Of a stretch of 64,000 nucleotides of DNA, positions 27,001 to 35,240 are shown piece after piece. The position numbers and the translations under genes are program-made. How positions within the stretch are numbered: the first letter of the stretch is position 1; every line of letters begins with the position of its first letter. The stretch is from Isosphaera sp. (lineage in GTDB: Bacteria > Planctomycetota > Planctomycetia > Gemmatales > Gemmataceae). The notes under the pieces are model-generated. The model was not told the origin of the DNA. It saw only the letters and a program-made list of their open reading frames with translations, and searched no databases. The stretch is taken from contig PNKH01000001.1 in assembly GCA_013822345.1 (NCBI GenBank), positions 113,957-177,956 on the forward strand, read 5' to 3'.

Positions 27001-28407
27001 ATGCGCCTTTCCGCGCTCGCGCTGCTGCTGCTCGCCCCGCCGGCCGCGGCCGGCCCGCCGAACATCCTCCTCGTCCTGTCGGACGACCAGTCGTGGGCGC
27101 ACCTCGGGTGCTACGGCAACCCGGACATCAAGACGCCGAACCTCGACGCCTTCGCCAAGGAAGGAGTGCGGTTCGACCGGTACTACGTCGGCACCCCGCA
27201 GTGCGTCCCGTCCCGGGCCACCCTGATGACCGGGCGGTCGGCCATCGCCGTCCAGAACACCCGATTCTCCGCCCCGCTCGCGGCCGAGTACAAGACGTGG
27301 CCGGAGGTGCTCAGGGAGAAGGCCGGGTACTTCACCGGGGTGGCCGGGCGGACGTACCACCTGGACGGGTCGGCCACCCCGCCGGAGACGCGGAAGGTGT
27401 TCGACGAGTTCGGCCTGGCCACCTTCCCGAAGCGCCTCGACTTCGTGAAGACGGCCGGTAACCGCGAGCAGATGCTCGGCCAGTACCGCGAGTTCCTCGA
27501 CGCCGTCCCGAAGGGGAAGCCGTTCGCCCTCCAGCTCTGCTTCAGCGACCCGCACCGCCCGCTGGACAAGAACGCGGTCCCGCAGCCGCACGACCCGGCG
27601 AAGCTCAAGCTCCCGCCGTTCTACCCGGACACCCGGCTCGTGCGCGAGGACTTCGCCCGGTACTACGACGAGATCAGCCGGTTCGACGCCGACATCGGCA
27701 CGGTGCTGGCGGAGTTGAAGAAGCGCGGGCTGGACGGGGACACGCTGGTGGTGGTGTCGGCGGACAACGGGGCGAGCCAGTTCCGCGGGAAGGGGACGCT
27801 GAACGAGTTCGGCATCCACTGCCCGCTCGTCGCCCGCTGGCCGGGGAGGGCGAAGCCCGGGGCGACGGCCGAGCTGATCTCGGGCGAGGACGTCGGCCCG
27901 ACGTTCCTGGCCGCGGCCGGGGTGGAGGTGCCGAAGGAGATGACCGGGCGGAGCTTCCTCGGGCTGCTGACCGGCGGGAAGTACGCCCCGCGGGAGTACG
28001 TGTTCGCCCAGCGCGGGGCGCACGGGTCCGGGCTGCCGACCAACTCCGCCCTGTTCGACCTCGGCCGGTGCGTCGTCGGGACGCGGCACAAGCTGATCTA
28101 CAACGCCCTGTGGCAGATCCCGTACACCCCCGTCGACTTCGCAGGCGACGAGATGTGGAAGGAACTGGTCGCGATGAACAAGGACGGCAAGCTGTCGCCG
28201 GAGCTGTCGAAGCTGTACTTCGGCCCGACGCGGCCGATGTTCGAGCTGTACGACCTGGAGGCCGACCCGCACGAGCTGAAGAACCTGGCCGGGACGCCGG
28301 CCGCGGCAGACGTGGAGCAGAAACTGAAGGCCGCGCTGCAGGAGTGGATGATCCTCCAGAGGGACTTCGTCCCGCTGCCGGTCCCGCCGCCGGCGAAGAA
28401 GAAGTGA
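27001..28407 (+). CDS. Secreted sulfatase, iduronate-2-sulfatase-like
   Basis: 468 residues with a signal peptide (MRLSALALLLLAPPAAAG). The formylglycine site is C68 in CVPSRATLMTGR. The N-terminal metal aspartates are in VLSDDQSWAHLGCYGN. The later region (DKNAVPQPHDPAKLKLPPFYPD, then GDTLVVVSADNG and RGKGTLNEFGIHCPL) resembles iduronate-2-sulfatase-type enzymes. It differs from the neighbouring sulfatase in lacking the C-terminal accessory domain. It lies 85 bp downstream of it, across a palindrome, so co-transcription is uncertain. Confidence 0.88.
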   Translation: MRLSALALLLLAPPAAAGPPNILLVLSDDQSWAHLGCYGNPDIKTPNLDAFAKEGVRFDRYYVGTPQCVPSRATLMTGRSAIAVQNTRFSAPLAAEYKTWPEVLREKAGYFTGVAGRTYHLDGSATPPETRKVFDEFGLATFPKRLDFVKTAGNREQMLGQYREFLDAVPKGKPFALQLCFSDPHRPLDKNAVPQPHDPAKLKLPPFYPDTRLVREDFARYYDEISRFDADIGTVLAELKKRGLDGDTLVVVSADNGASQFRGKGTLNEFGIHCPLVARWPGRAKPGATAELISGEDVGPTFLAAAGVEVPKEMTGRSFLGLLTGGKYAPREYVFAQRGAHGSGLPTNSALFDLGRCVVGTRHKLIYNALWQIPYTPVDFAGDEMWKELVAMNKDGKLSPELSKLYFGPTRPMFELYDLEADPHELKNLAGTPAAADVEQKLKAALQEWMILQRDFVPLPVPPPAKKK

Positions 28408-28470
28408 CCCGGTGGGGCAGACATTCCTGTCTGCCAATCCGGGCAGACAGGAATGTCTGCCCCACCGGGT
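28407..28470. repeat. Inverted repeat, 29-base arms, convergent genes
   Basis: ACCCGGTGGGGCAGACATTC... (28407-28435) pairs perfectly with 28442-28470 around a six-base loop. It begins at the last base of the sulfatase stop codon and lies between two convergent genes, so it could serve as a bidirectional terminator. Its sequence is AT-richer than the genome. Confidence 0.9.
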
Positions 28471-28496
28471 CCTGAACCCGCTCCCCGACGGGTGCG

Positions 28497-29786
28497 TTAC
28501 GGCACCATCTTCCCGCCGCCCTTCGGGCTCGGGACCACGTCGGCCACCTTCAGCTTCGCGTTCCGCTTGAACGGGTTGTACAGCGGGTCGCCGACCAGCA
28601 CCGCCATCCAGCTGCACGTCGTCATGCTCCGGGCGTAGCTCTCGACCAGGGTGAACTCGCCGGTCGCCAGGAACCCGAAGAACTCCGCCGGCTTCGGGAA
28701 CCCGACCGTGTACGGCTCCGCCACCGGGCCGACGGTCGCCGCCGCGCCCTTCTTCAGCAGGTTCGGGCACCACACCGGGCTGTCCGGCTTCCGCAGCGTC
28801 GTCGCCTCGGAGCTGGCCAGGTGCCACGCCACCGCCCCCGGCACGTACTCGCAGCAGTCCACGAACTTCGCGTGCGAGTACCACCCGCAGTAGATCGCGA
28901 CGCCCTTCGCGCTGCCGGCCGGCAGCACCTCGTTCTTCTGGTCGAGCGTCACCTTCAGCCCCGCCTTCTCGAACAGCGCGGCCGCCTCCCGCATCGACTC
29001 GTCGTACCCGCCGTACCCGAACCCGATGTCGGTCCCCGGCTTGAAGGTGAACGGGATGCCGCGGGCGTCGACCACCACCTCCCCGGCCAGCCCCTTCGCC
29101 TCGACCGCCACCGCGTCGTCGACCAGCCGCTTGGCGATGTCGGCGGTCGGGCCGTCGAGCCGGGCGGTCATGACGACCGGCGGGTTCCGCGTTCGGTACC
29201 CCTCGGACGCCTGGAAGTACAGCGGGTTCGGCACCCACCGCACCAGCTCGTACTTCGGCCACCACAGGAGCATCAGCTCGCTGTCGACGGACGCCTGGCT
29301 CTCGGCGTGCGCCAGCACCTTCTCCCTGGCCTGCAGCCGGTTCACCTCGGCGCGGGCGGCGTCCACGTCCTTCTTGTCGGCGTCCTTCGTCTTCTCCAGC
29401 TCGGCGACCTTCTTCCGGGCCGCGTCGAGGTCCGGGCGGAGGGCGTCGAGCTGCTTCTTCTCGTCGGCGTTCGGGACCTGACTGCCGACCCGGAGCGGCA
29501 CCCCGTAGGTGGTGACGAGCACCTTGGCCGCGTCCTTCTTGTCCTTCAGCGCGTCGCGGAGGCGGCCGGCGAGCTTCGCGTCGTACTCCGCCCGGGTGAT
29601 GTCCTCGCCCTTCGGCAGGTCGAGCTCGACCACGTTCCCCTTCGGCACCCCGCGCTTCGCCAGGTAGTGGTCGGCGACCTGGCGGGATTCGGGGACGTTC
29701 TTGTTCACCAGGACCCACACGTCCGCCGGTTCGAGGGCGGACCCGGTCGCGGCGGTGACGAGTAGGAGGCCGAAGGCGAGGCGCAT
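28497..29786 (-). CDS. TIGR03790 family secreted protein
   Basis: 429 residues with a signal peptide (MRLAFGLLLVTAATGSALEPA). The start reads VWVLVNKNVPESRQVADHYLAKRGVPKGN and then EDITRAEYDAKLAGRLRDAL and VLVTTYGVPLRVGSQ, which fit the TIGR03790 family of unknown function. A segment around residues 100-150 is a lysine/aspartate-rich coiled-coil-like insertion (AARKKVAELEKTKDADKKDV). The C-terminus has YSHAKFVDCCEYVPGAVAWHLASSE. It starts 16 bp after the esterase gene on the same strand, so the two form an operon. Confidence 0.8.
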   Translation of the reverse strand: MRLAFGLLLVTAATGSALEPADVWVLVNKNVPESRQVADHYLAKRGVPKGNVVELDLPKGEDITRAEYDAKLAGRLRDALKDKKDAAKVLVTTYGVPLRVGSQVPNADEKKQLDALRPDLDAARKKVAELEKTKDADKKDVDAARAEVNRLQAREKVLAHAESQASVDSELMLLWWPKYELVRWVPNPLYFQASEGYRTRNPPVVMTARLDGPTADIAKRLVDDAVAVEAKGLAGEVVVDARGIPFTFKPGTDIGFGYGGYDESMREAAALFEKAGLKVTLDQKNEVLPAGSAKGVAIYCGWYSHAKFVDCCEYVPGAVAWHLASSEATTLRKPDSPVWCPNLLKKGAAATVGPVAEPYTVGFPKPAEFFGFLATGEFTLVESYARSMTTCSWMAVLVGDPLYNPFKRNAKLKVADVVPSPKGGGKMVP

Positions 29787-29802
29787 GGGACACCGGGGCG
29801 GG

Positions 29803-30657
29803 TCAGAGGGTGCGGAAGAAGTCCCAGACGAGTTCGGTCCCGTTCACGGTAGCCGACGGCGGGCCGGCGAGGCGCGGGCTGAGCCGCCCCTTCCCGCCCG
29901 GCCAGTGGTGCCCCAGCCCTTCGACCGTCACCACCCGGAACGGGACCGGGCCGGGGTGCGCCACCACCCGCACGCCCCCGCCGTCCGATTCGACCGTCGG
30001 GACCGGGTCGCACCCGACCGCCCGCGCCCACCGCTCCACCGTCTCGGCCACCGGCGGGCGGCGGACGTACCGGTGCCGCCACGGGTCGCGCACCTCCCCG
30101 CCCCGGACCGGCACCAACGGATCGGCCGCCCCGACGATGTACAGGGTGGGAATCGGCCGGCCCGGCCGCGGGTCCGGGAGTTGACAGTACCCGGCGACCG
30201 GGGCGACCGCCGCGACCCGGTCGGCCAGCTCGGCCGCGACCCGGAACGCCATCGCCGCCCCGTTCGAGAACCCGGTGACGAATACGCGCCGGGCGTCGGC
30301 CCTGCAACGGGTTACGGCATCGTCGATGACCGCGGAAAGGAAGCTGACATCGTCCGGCGGATCTGCCGTGTCCGACTGACCACTGACCACTGACCACTGA
30401 CCACTCCCGTCGTTCCACCGCGGCGGGTTGCCCAGGAACGCCGGCGGCTTCCCGGGGTCCGGGGGGAGGGCCTCGGGGATGGCGAGGGCGAAGTTCTCGC
30501 GGGCGGCCAGGCCGGACCACCCGGTCTCGTCGTCGGCCCAGGCGGCGGTGGCGCCGGTCCCGGGGAGGAGGACGACGAGCGGCCGGCCGGGGCCGGCCGG
30601 GCGGGTCAGGAGGGCGGTGCGGCGGGTGCCGCCGACGACCAGTTCGGTCGGTTCCAC
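29803..30657 (-). CDS. Polyhydroxybutyrate-depolymerase-type esterase (LpqC-like)
   Basis: 284 residues from a GTG. The alpha/beta hydrolase core is visible: PLVVLLPGTGATAAW, catalytic serine S131 in GFSNGAAM, aspartate D179 in GAADPLVP, histidine 250/251 in EGLGHHWPGG. This fits the feruloyl/PHB-depolymerase-like esterase group. Residues about 84-94 (GSGQWSVVSGQ) come from a fourfold TGACCAC repeat and look like an in-frame repeat insertion. No signal peptide is seen. It precedes the TIGR03790 gene. Substrate unknown. Confidence 0.82.
   Translation of the reverse strand: MEPTELVVGGTRRTALLTRPAGPGRPLVVLLPGTGATAAWADDETGWSGLAARENFALAIPEALPPDPGKPPAFLGNPPRWNDGSGQWSVVSGQSDTADPPDDVSFLSAVIDDAVTRCRADARRVFVTGFSNGAAMAFRVAAELADRVAAVAPVAGYCQLPDPRPGRPIPTLYIVGAADPLVPVRGGEVRDPWRHRYVRRPPVAETVERWARAVGCDPVPTVESDGGGVRVVAHPGPVPFRVVTVEGLGHHWPGGKGRLSPRLAGPPSATVNGTELVWDFFRTL
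30377..30404. repeat. Four tandem TGACCAC units inside the esterase gene
   Basis: Four exact copies of the heptamer TGACCAC run in tandem. Read on the coding (minus) strand they encode the GQWSVVSGQ segment. The motif belongs to the same dispersed repeat family as 21751-21857. Confidence 0.85.
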
Positions 30658-31044
30658 GGGGCGTCGGGTTGGGGTAGTGGGGTCGTCGGCGGACGGGGGG
30701 GCCGGGCGAAAGTTTGCGGCCAGTTTGTCACGCCCGCCGGCCGGCAGCGGGTATAATAGGTGATGTGTCGGGTGATTCCGCGCCCGGGGGCGAACCTTCC
30801 GCCCGGCGCCGGCGTCGGAATGCTGAGGCGGGTGGCCACACCCCCGCCGGCAGACTAAGCTTGAGCTTCCCCCGCCCGGCGGCGCCCGGAACCGTCGCCC
30901 GGCGGGTTACCCCACAACTTCGACCACCCGTCCGACGCGGCCGCGGCGAACCCGCCACCGGCCCCGCGCCGGGCGCGACCGTTCAGGGACGGGCGCCTTG
31001 CCATGCCGGCCGGGCACACCACCGGCCGGGGAGCGAACGCGGAC
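30658..31044. other. Regulatory region upstream of the sigma factor gene
   Basis: 387 bp between the divergent esterase and sigma factor genes. It holds a near-consensus TATAAT (30752-30757) and otherwise GC-rich sequence with no credible gene. Several weak open frames lack codon bias and overlap each other. Confidence 0.5.
30752..30757 (+). promoter_or_regulatory. Perfect -10 hexamer TATAAT for the sigma factor gene
   Basis: TATAAT in a region of 70% GC is unusual. TTGTCA (30725-30730) lies upstream with a 21-base spacer, longer than the usual 17. The start codon chosen for the gene is about 290 bases downstream, so a long leader would be made. Confidence 0.5.
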
Positions 31045-32646
31045 ATGAGCCGGATGACCCACCACGACCGGGCCGCCGACACCGACCGCGACGACCGGCC
31101 GGACGACCCCCTGCGCCCCGACGAGGAGCGGGACGGGCTGCCGGCCGACGACCCGGAGCTGGACCTCGACGACGACCCGGACGACCCGGACGCCGAGGAC
31201 GACGACACCGCGCTGGAGCCGGACGGGCACCCGGCCGAGGAGGCCGAGGCGGCCGCCGACGCCGACTACGCCGGCGGGCCGGACGACGCCCTCGGCCTGT
31301 ACCTCCGCCAGATGGGGGCGATCCCGCTGCTGAACAAGGAGAAGGAGCTGGCCCTGGCCCGCCGGCTGGAGCACCACCGCGACCGGTTCCGGGCCGCCGC
31401 CCTCCTCTGCCCGCGGGTCCTGGCCCGGGTGGCCGAGAAGTTCTCCCAGATCGCCGCCGGCCAGGCCCCGATCGACCCGAACGTCGACGTGTACTCGTCC
31501 GAGGAACTGCGCCTCACCCGGGCGCAGATCCTCGCCCGGCTCGGGACCAACCTCGCCACCCTCAAGGCCCTCCTCGGGCACGAGGCCGACGTGTTCGCGG
31601 CCGGGGTCCGGGACGAGTTCCCGGGACCGGCGGCGGCGTGGCGGCGGGACCGGTTCCGGCGGCTGGCCAAGTGCCGGAAGTTGGCCGCCGAGCTGTCCCC
31701 GCGGACCGAGCTGCTGGAGCGGCTGACGGACGAGCTGACCGACCTGGCCGACGAGCTGCGGCACCACGCGGTGGCCCACGCCCAGGCCGGGTGCCCGGCC
31801 GACCGGGTCCGCCGGCAGCGGGTGCTGCGGGAGGCGATGGGCCGGGCGGTGATGACCCCGGACGAGCTGGCCGCCCTGGTCCGGGTGCTGCGGAAGCGGC
31901 GGGCCGCGTACCAGCGGGTGCGGAAGGAGCTGGCCGAGGCCAACCTGCGGCTGGTGGTGTCGATCGCCAAGAACTACCGGAACCGCGGGCTGCCGTTCTC
32001 CGACCTGATCCAGGAGGGGAACCGCGGGCTGATGCGGGCCGTGGACAAGTACGAGTGGCGGCTGAAGTTCAAGTTCGGCACCTACGCCACGTGGTGGGTG
32101 CGGCAGGGGATCACCCGGGCCCTGCACGACCACGCCCGGACGGTCCGGGTGCCGTGCCACCAGATCGCCACCCTGGCGAAGATGGAGCGGCTGCGGAACG
32201 ACCTGACGGCGGCGACCGGGCGGGAGCCGAGCAGCGCCGAGCTGGCCGCCGCCCTGGGGGTGAAGGAGGAAGACACCCGGAGCCTGCGGGTGGTCGGCCG
32301 GCACCCGGTCAGCCTGAACGACCCGATCGGCGGCGACGGGGAGCGGGCGCTGGAGGACTTCCTGAGCGACGGCCAGGCGGCCCCGCCGGGCGAGCACGCC
32401 GACCAGCGGCTGCTGAAGGAGCGGATCGGCGAGGTGCTGCGGAGTCTGGCCCCGCGGGAGCGGGAGGTGATCGAGCTGCGGTTCGGGCTTAAGGACGGCA
32501 CCCCGAAGACGCTGGACGAGGTGGCCCGGCAGTACGGCATCACCCGCGAGCGGATCCGCCAGATCGAGGCCCGCGGCCTCCTGAAGCTCCGCCAGCCGAC
32601 CCGCTCCTGCCGCCTGGAAGAGTTCGCCGACGCGGACGACGAGTGA
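31045..32646 (+). CDS. RNA polymerase sigma-70 factor (RpoD-like group)
   Basis: 533 residues from the ATG at 31045, which has a GGGGAG about ten bases upstream; an in-frame ATG at 31003 would add 14 residues. After a very acidic N-terminus (runs of D and E around residues 10-65) come region 1.2 (LGLYLRQMGAIPLLNKEKELALARRLE), region 2 with EANLRLVVSIAKNYRNRGL and DLIQEGNRGLMRAVDKYEW, region 3, and region 4 with helix-turn-helix ITRERIRQIEARGLLKLRQP. This is a promoter-recognition factor of the RpoD/RpoS class. The spacer between 1.2 and 2 is rich in charged residues. Which group it is cannot be decided from one window. Confidence 0.9.
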   Translation: MSRMTHHDRAADTDRDDRPDDPLRPDEERDGLPADDPELDLDDDPDDPDAEDDDTALEPDGHPAEEAEAAADADYAGGPDDALGLYLRQMGAIPLLNKEKELALARRLEHHRDRFRAAALLCPRVLARVAEKFSQIAAGQAPIDPNVDVYSSEELRLTRAQILARLGTNLATLKALLGHEADVFAAGVRDEFPGPAAAWRRDRFRRLAKCRKLAAELSPRTELLERLTDELTDLADELRHHAVAHAQAGCPADRVRRQRVLREAMGRAVMTPDELAALVRVLRKRRAAYQRVRKELAEANLRLVVSIAKNYRNRGLPFSDLIQEGNRGLMRAVDKYEWRLKFKFGTYATWWVRQGITRALHDHARTVRVPCHQIATLAKMERLRNDLTAATGREPSSAELAAALGVKEEDTRSLRVVGRHPVSLNDPIGGDGERALEDFLSDGQAAPPGEHADQRLLKERIGEVLRSLAPREREVIELRFGLKDGTPKTLDEVARQYGITRERIRQIEARGLLKLRQPTRSCRLEEFADADDE

Positions 32647-32654
32647 CATCGGTG

Positions 32655-32720
32655 TCCGTCCGAGCCGGAAGCGTGAGCGACGGGGCGAGACCCGTCGCTC
32701 ACGCTTCCGGCTCGGACGGA
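32655..32720. repeat. Inverted repeat, GAGCCGGAAGCGTGAGCGAC family
   Basis: Perfect 30-base arms (32655-32684 and 32691-32720) with a six-base loop lie just after the sigma factor stop and before the convergent lipoprotein gene. The same core recurs at 33838-33903. Confidence 0.9.
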
Positions 32721-32733
32721 CCCATTCCTCGCG

Positions 32734-33060
32734 TCACTCCCGCCTCACCCCGCCCTTGATCCGCGATGTCTGCACCAGCACCGGGACGGCCGGGATCGTC
32801 CGCCGGTCGGCGTCCAGCTCCTGGGTCAGCCGCCGGGCGGCCGCGTTCGGGTCGTCCGGGGTCACGTCCTCCAGCCCGATCGTGTTCGACGGCGGGGTCG
32901 GCTTGACCGCCGGCACCGGCGACGGCTCCGACGCATCCCGGTCCTTCAGCGGCACGCTCTTCGGGCCGTCCGCCATCTTCGCCAGCGGGCCGACCGGGCG
33001 GATCCCGGTGCAGCCGACCACCGCGGCCAGCGCGGCCGCGAGGAGGAGGAATCGGGTCAC
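32734..33060 (-). CDS. Small lipoprotein
   Basis: 108 residues from a GTG that overlaps the end of the upstream gene by four bases (GTGA) with GGGAGG before it. The signal TRFLLLAAALAAVVGC ends with the lipobox AVVGC. The remainder is short and hydrophilic (DPNAAARRLTQELDADRRTIPAVPVLVQ). It forms a translationally coupled pair with the upstream secreted protein. No function is recognised. Confidence 0.7.
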   Translation of the reverse strand: MTRFLLLAAALAAVVGCTGIRPVGPLAKMADGPKSVPLKDRDASEPSPVPAVKPTPPSNTIGLEDVTPDDPNAAARRLTQELDADRRTIPAVPVLVQTSRIKGGVRRE

Positions 33061-33566
33061 GGCTTCACCTCCCAGACCTTCGAGGAGGCGGTGTCGCCGG
33101 GGGTCGGGGCGGCCGGGGCGGCGAGCCGGCCGGCCTGGGCGGCGACGGTCTCGGCCGGCGGGCCCCCGGGGAGCGGGACCTTCCCCTTCAGCACCCCGAG
33201 GGCGGCGACCCGGGCGTTGTACAGGGCGGCCGCCTGCCGCTCGAGCTCGTCCGCCCGCCGGGCCAAGTCGTCGTCCCCCTTCTCGGCCGCCACCTGGCGG
33301 AGCTTGTCGCACACCAGGAGCCGGCGGACGTAGGCGTCCTGCTCGTTCCGCACCGCCTCGGCCACGGCCGCCGGCGGGAGCGGGGCGGACACCGCCGCCG
33401 GGTTCCCGACCCCCACCACCGGGCCGGTCGGCTTCGGGGCCTTCGGCCCGAACAGCTTGTTCACCAGCGTGGTCCGCTCGACCGGCCCGGGCGGGCCGGC
33501 GGCCAGTGCCGACCCGCCGGCGGCCGCGACGGCGGCCGACAGCCCCCAACCCCGGAATCGGTTCAT
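33057..33566 (-). CDS. Secreted protein of unknown function
   Basis: 169 residues with a signal peptide (FRGWGLSAAVAAAGGSALAAG). The middle part is a helical stretch with a possible coiled coil (EQDAYVRRLLVCDKLRQVAAEKGDDDLARRADELERQAAALYN). The C-terminus is proline/alanine-rich. It precedes the small lipoprotein in a coupled two-gene operon. Nothing known was recognised; an envelope-associated role is possible. Confidence 0.7.
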   Translation of the reverse strand: MNRFRGWGLSAAVAAAGGSALAAGPPGPVERTTLVNKLFGPKAPKPTGPVVGVGNPAAVSAPLPPAAVAEAVRNEQDAYVRRLLVCDKLRQVAAEKGDDDLARRADELERQAAALYNARVAALGVLKGKVPLPGGPPAETVAAQAGRLAAPAAPTPGDTASSKVWEVKP

Positions 33567-33720
33567 GGACGACCCCCCCGCGGCCCGCCTCCCCCGGCGG
33601 CCCGTGCGTGACTGGCGATCCTGTGCGGTGTGCGGGCGGGGTTATGCCGAGCGACGTGAGGGGTGTAAAGGCGAATCGGCGCGGCCGCAGGGCCGTTCGG
33701 GGTGGGGGGTTGGGTAGGTT

Positions 33721-33786
33721 CACCCGCTCCCTGACGGTCGCGGTTCGCCGAGCGTCCGGCGAACCGCGACCGTCAGGGAGCGGGTG
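33721..33786. repeat. Inverted repeat, GCTCCCTGACGGTCGCGGTTCG family
   Basis: Perfect 30-base arms (33721-33750, 33757-33786). Closely related arms occur at 59081-59147 and part of the same motif at 36695-36794. It sits in the gap between the Mrp-like gene and the secreted protein gene, together with the palindrome at 33838. Confidence 0.9.
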
Positions 33787-33837
33787 CGACGCCTCGCAGA
33801 CCGCCCAGCCCCTCACCCCGAACGGCCCTGGGCGCGG

Positions 33838-33903
33838 CCGTCCGAGCCGGAAGCGTGAGCGACGGCCACCGCAACCCGTCGCTCACGCTTCCGGCTCGGA
33901 CGG
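33838..33903. repeat. Inverted repeat, GAGCCGGAAGCGTGAGCGAC family
   Basis: Perfect 28-base arms (33838-33865, 33876-33903) with a ten-base loop, directly downstream of the Mrp-like gene. Two different palindrome families occupy 33567-33906, and no gene is seen in this 340-bp gap. Confidence 0.9.
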
Positions 33904-33906
33904 CGG

Positions 33907-34716
33907 TTACAACTGCACGTCCGGCAGGCCCGCGGGCGGGGAGGCGTCCGCGGCGGCGGCCACGGTCGCGGCCAGGTCCCGGTACGCCTTCGCGACCGCC
34001 GAGTCCGGGTGCTTCCGGACGATCGGCTCGCCGTCGTCCCCGCACCGGGCCACCCGCGGGTCGATCGGCAGCTCGCCCAGGAACGGGACGTTGCTCTCGA
34101 CCGCCAGCTTCATCCCCCCGCCGACCCCGAAGATCGGCGTCTTCGTCCCGGCCGGGTCGACGAAGTAGCTCATGTTCTCGACGATCCCGAGGATCGGGAC
34201 CTTGACCTCGCGGAACATCTTCACCCCCTTGCGGGCGTCGATCAGGCTCACCTCCCCGGGGGTGGTGACGATCACCGCCCCGGTCAGCGGGGCGCTCTGG
34301 CTGAGGGTGAGCTGGGCGTCGCCGGTCCCGGGCGGGAGGTCGATGACCAGGTAGTCGAGGGTGCCCCAGTCGATCTGCCCGAGGAACGCCTGGACCATCT
34401 GGGCCACCTTCGGGCCGCGCCAGATGACCGCCTGCTCCGGGCCCATCAGGAACCCCATGCTCATCAGCCGGACGCCGTACTTCTCGACCGGGAACGGGGT
34501 GGTCTTCTGGTCGACCGTCCCGAGCCCGAACATGATCGGGACGGACGGCCCGTAGATGTCGGCGTCCATCAGCCCGACCGCCTTGCCGCCCATGTGCAGG
34601 GCCAGGGCGAGGTTGGCGGCCACGGTCGACTTCCCGACCCCGCCCTTCCCGCTCGCCACCGCGACCACGTTCTTGACGCCGGGGAGGGACAGTTTGGGGG
34701 GCATCTGGGGGTTCAT
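33907..34716 (-). CDS. Mrp/ApbC-type P-loop ATPase, short form without CxxC
   Basis: 269 residues. The deviant Walker A motif GKGGVGKST is at residues 23-31, DADIYGPSVP at 51-60, and DYLVIDLPPGTGDAQLT is the Walker B/switch region. This is the scaffold/carrier ATPase of iron-sulfur assembly. Two differences from typical members: the N-terminal DUF59 domain is missing, and the usual CPHC motif after ENMSYFV is replaced by DPAG (residues 181-190), so the Fe-S-bridging cysteines are absent. A DUF971 gene, a common neighbour of Mrp, lies directly upstream. Cluster binding may therefore be lost or shared with that protein. Confidence 0.88.
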   Translation of the reverse strand: MNPQMPPKLSLPGVKNVVAVASGKGGVGKSTVAANLALALHMGGKAVGLMDADIYGPSVPIMFGLGTVDQKTTPFPVEKYGVRLMSMGFLMGPEQAVIWRGPKVAQMVQAFLGQIDWGTLDYLVIDLPPGTGDAQLTLSQSAPLTGAVIVTTPGEVSLIDARKGVKMFREVKVPILGIVENMSYFVDPAGTKTPIFGVGGGMKLAVESNVPFLGELPIDPRVARCGDDGEPIVRKHPDSAVAKAYRDLAATVAAAADASPPAGLPDVQL

Positions 34717-34738
34717 GACGTTCCCGGATTTGTGATTT

Positions 34739-34801
34739 CAGATTTGTGATTGACGATTGAAAGCCACTGCCTCGTGCTTTCAATCGTCAATCACAAATCT
34801 G
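34739..34801. repeat. AT-rich perfect inverted repeat
   Basis: Perfect 26-base arms (34739-34764, 34776-34801) rich in A and T (core GATTTGTGATTGACGATTG) with an 11-base loop. It lies in the 95-bp gap between the DUF971 gene and the Mrp-like gene. Its low GC stands out from the genome and suggests separate origin. Confidence 0.9.
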
Positions 34802-34811
34802 AAGTCTGGAA

Positions 34812-35135
34812 TCAACCTGATAAGGGGCTACTCAGTTCCCTCAGCCGCGACACGGGGTAGATCCCGGTGTCGTGGCCGTCGTTCCAGGTGATCTGGTAGG
34901 CGTAGTGGCCGACCGGCCGCATCGCCACCGGGGCGGGGGCGCCGGCGGCGACCTCCTGCGGGGAGAGGATGCGGAACGGGTCCGGCGGCTTGGTCCGCTC
35001 CTCGCCGCAGCTCGCGCACGGGCAGTTCGCCCGAAGGTGCCGCCAGGCGGCGAACGTCGCCGACCCGTCGGACCACTCGATCTTCAGCCCGTCGCCCTCG
35101 CGCTTGAGGGACACGGGACGGGGTTCGTCGGCCAT
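34812..35135 (-). CDS. DUF971 domain protein
   Basis: 107 residues from the ATG at 35135. The domain is a complete DUF971: VSLKREGDGLKIEWSDGS, then WRHLRANCPCASCGEERT with a CxCxxC cluster (a likely metal or Fe-S site), and HYAYQITWNDGHDTGIYPVSRLREL. The same domain forms the N-terminus of gamma-butyrobetaine hydroxylase and stands alone next to Mrp genes in many bacteria, where it is thought to serve in Fe-S cluster work. It is upstream of the Mrp-like gene in the same direction, separated by an AT-rich palindrome. Confidence 0.87.
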   Translation of the reverse strand: MADEPRPVSLKREGDGLKIEWSDGSATFAAWRHLRANCPCASCGEERTKPPDPFRILSPQEVAAGAPAPVAMRPVGHYAYQITWNDGHDTGIYPVSRLRELSSPLSG

Positions 35136-35179
35136 CGGGAAGGGTCCGTTCCGGCGCGGGACACGGTCAGGATATGGGC

Positions 35180-35228
35180 GCCTGCCGCTTGCGGCGTCGC
35201 GGCGCCCGCAACGCCGCAAGCGGCGGGC
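35180..35228. repeat. Inverted repeat, CCGCTTGCGGCGT family
   Basis: 18-base arms (35180-35197, 35211-35228), one mismatch, upstream of the DUF971 gene. The same core occurs as a loopless palindrome at 53959-54002. Confidence 0.85.
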
Positions 35229-35240
35229 CCCACCGCCCGG

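Noticed and set aside
34727..34801. Possible tRNA-like fold in the AT-rich palindrome
   Set aside because: There is only one stem, with no T-loop or anticodon-arm signature.
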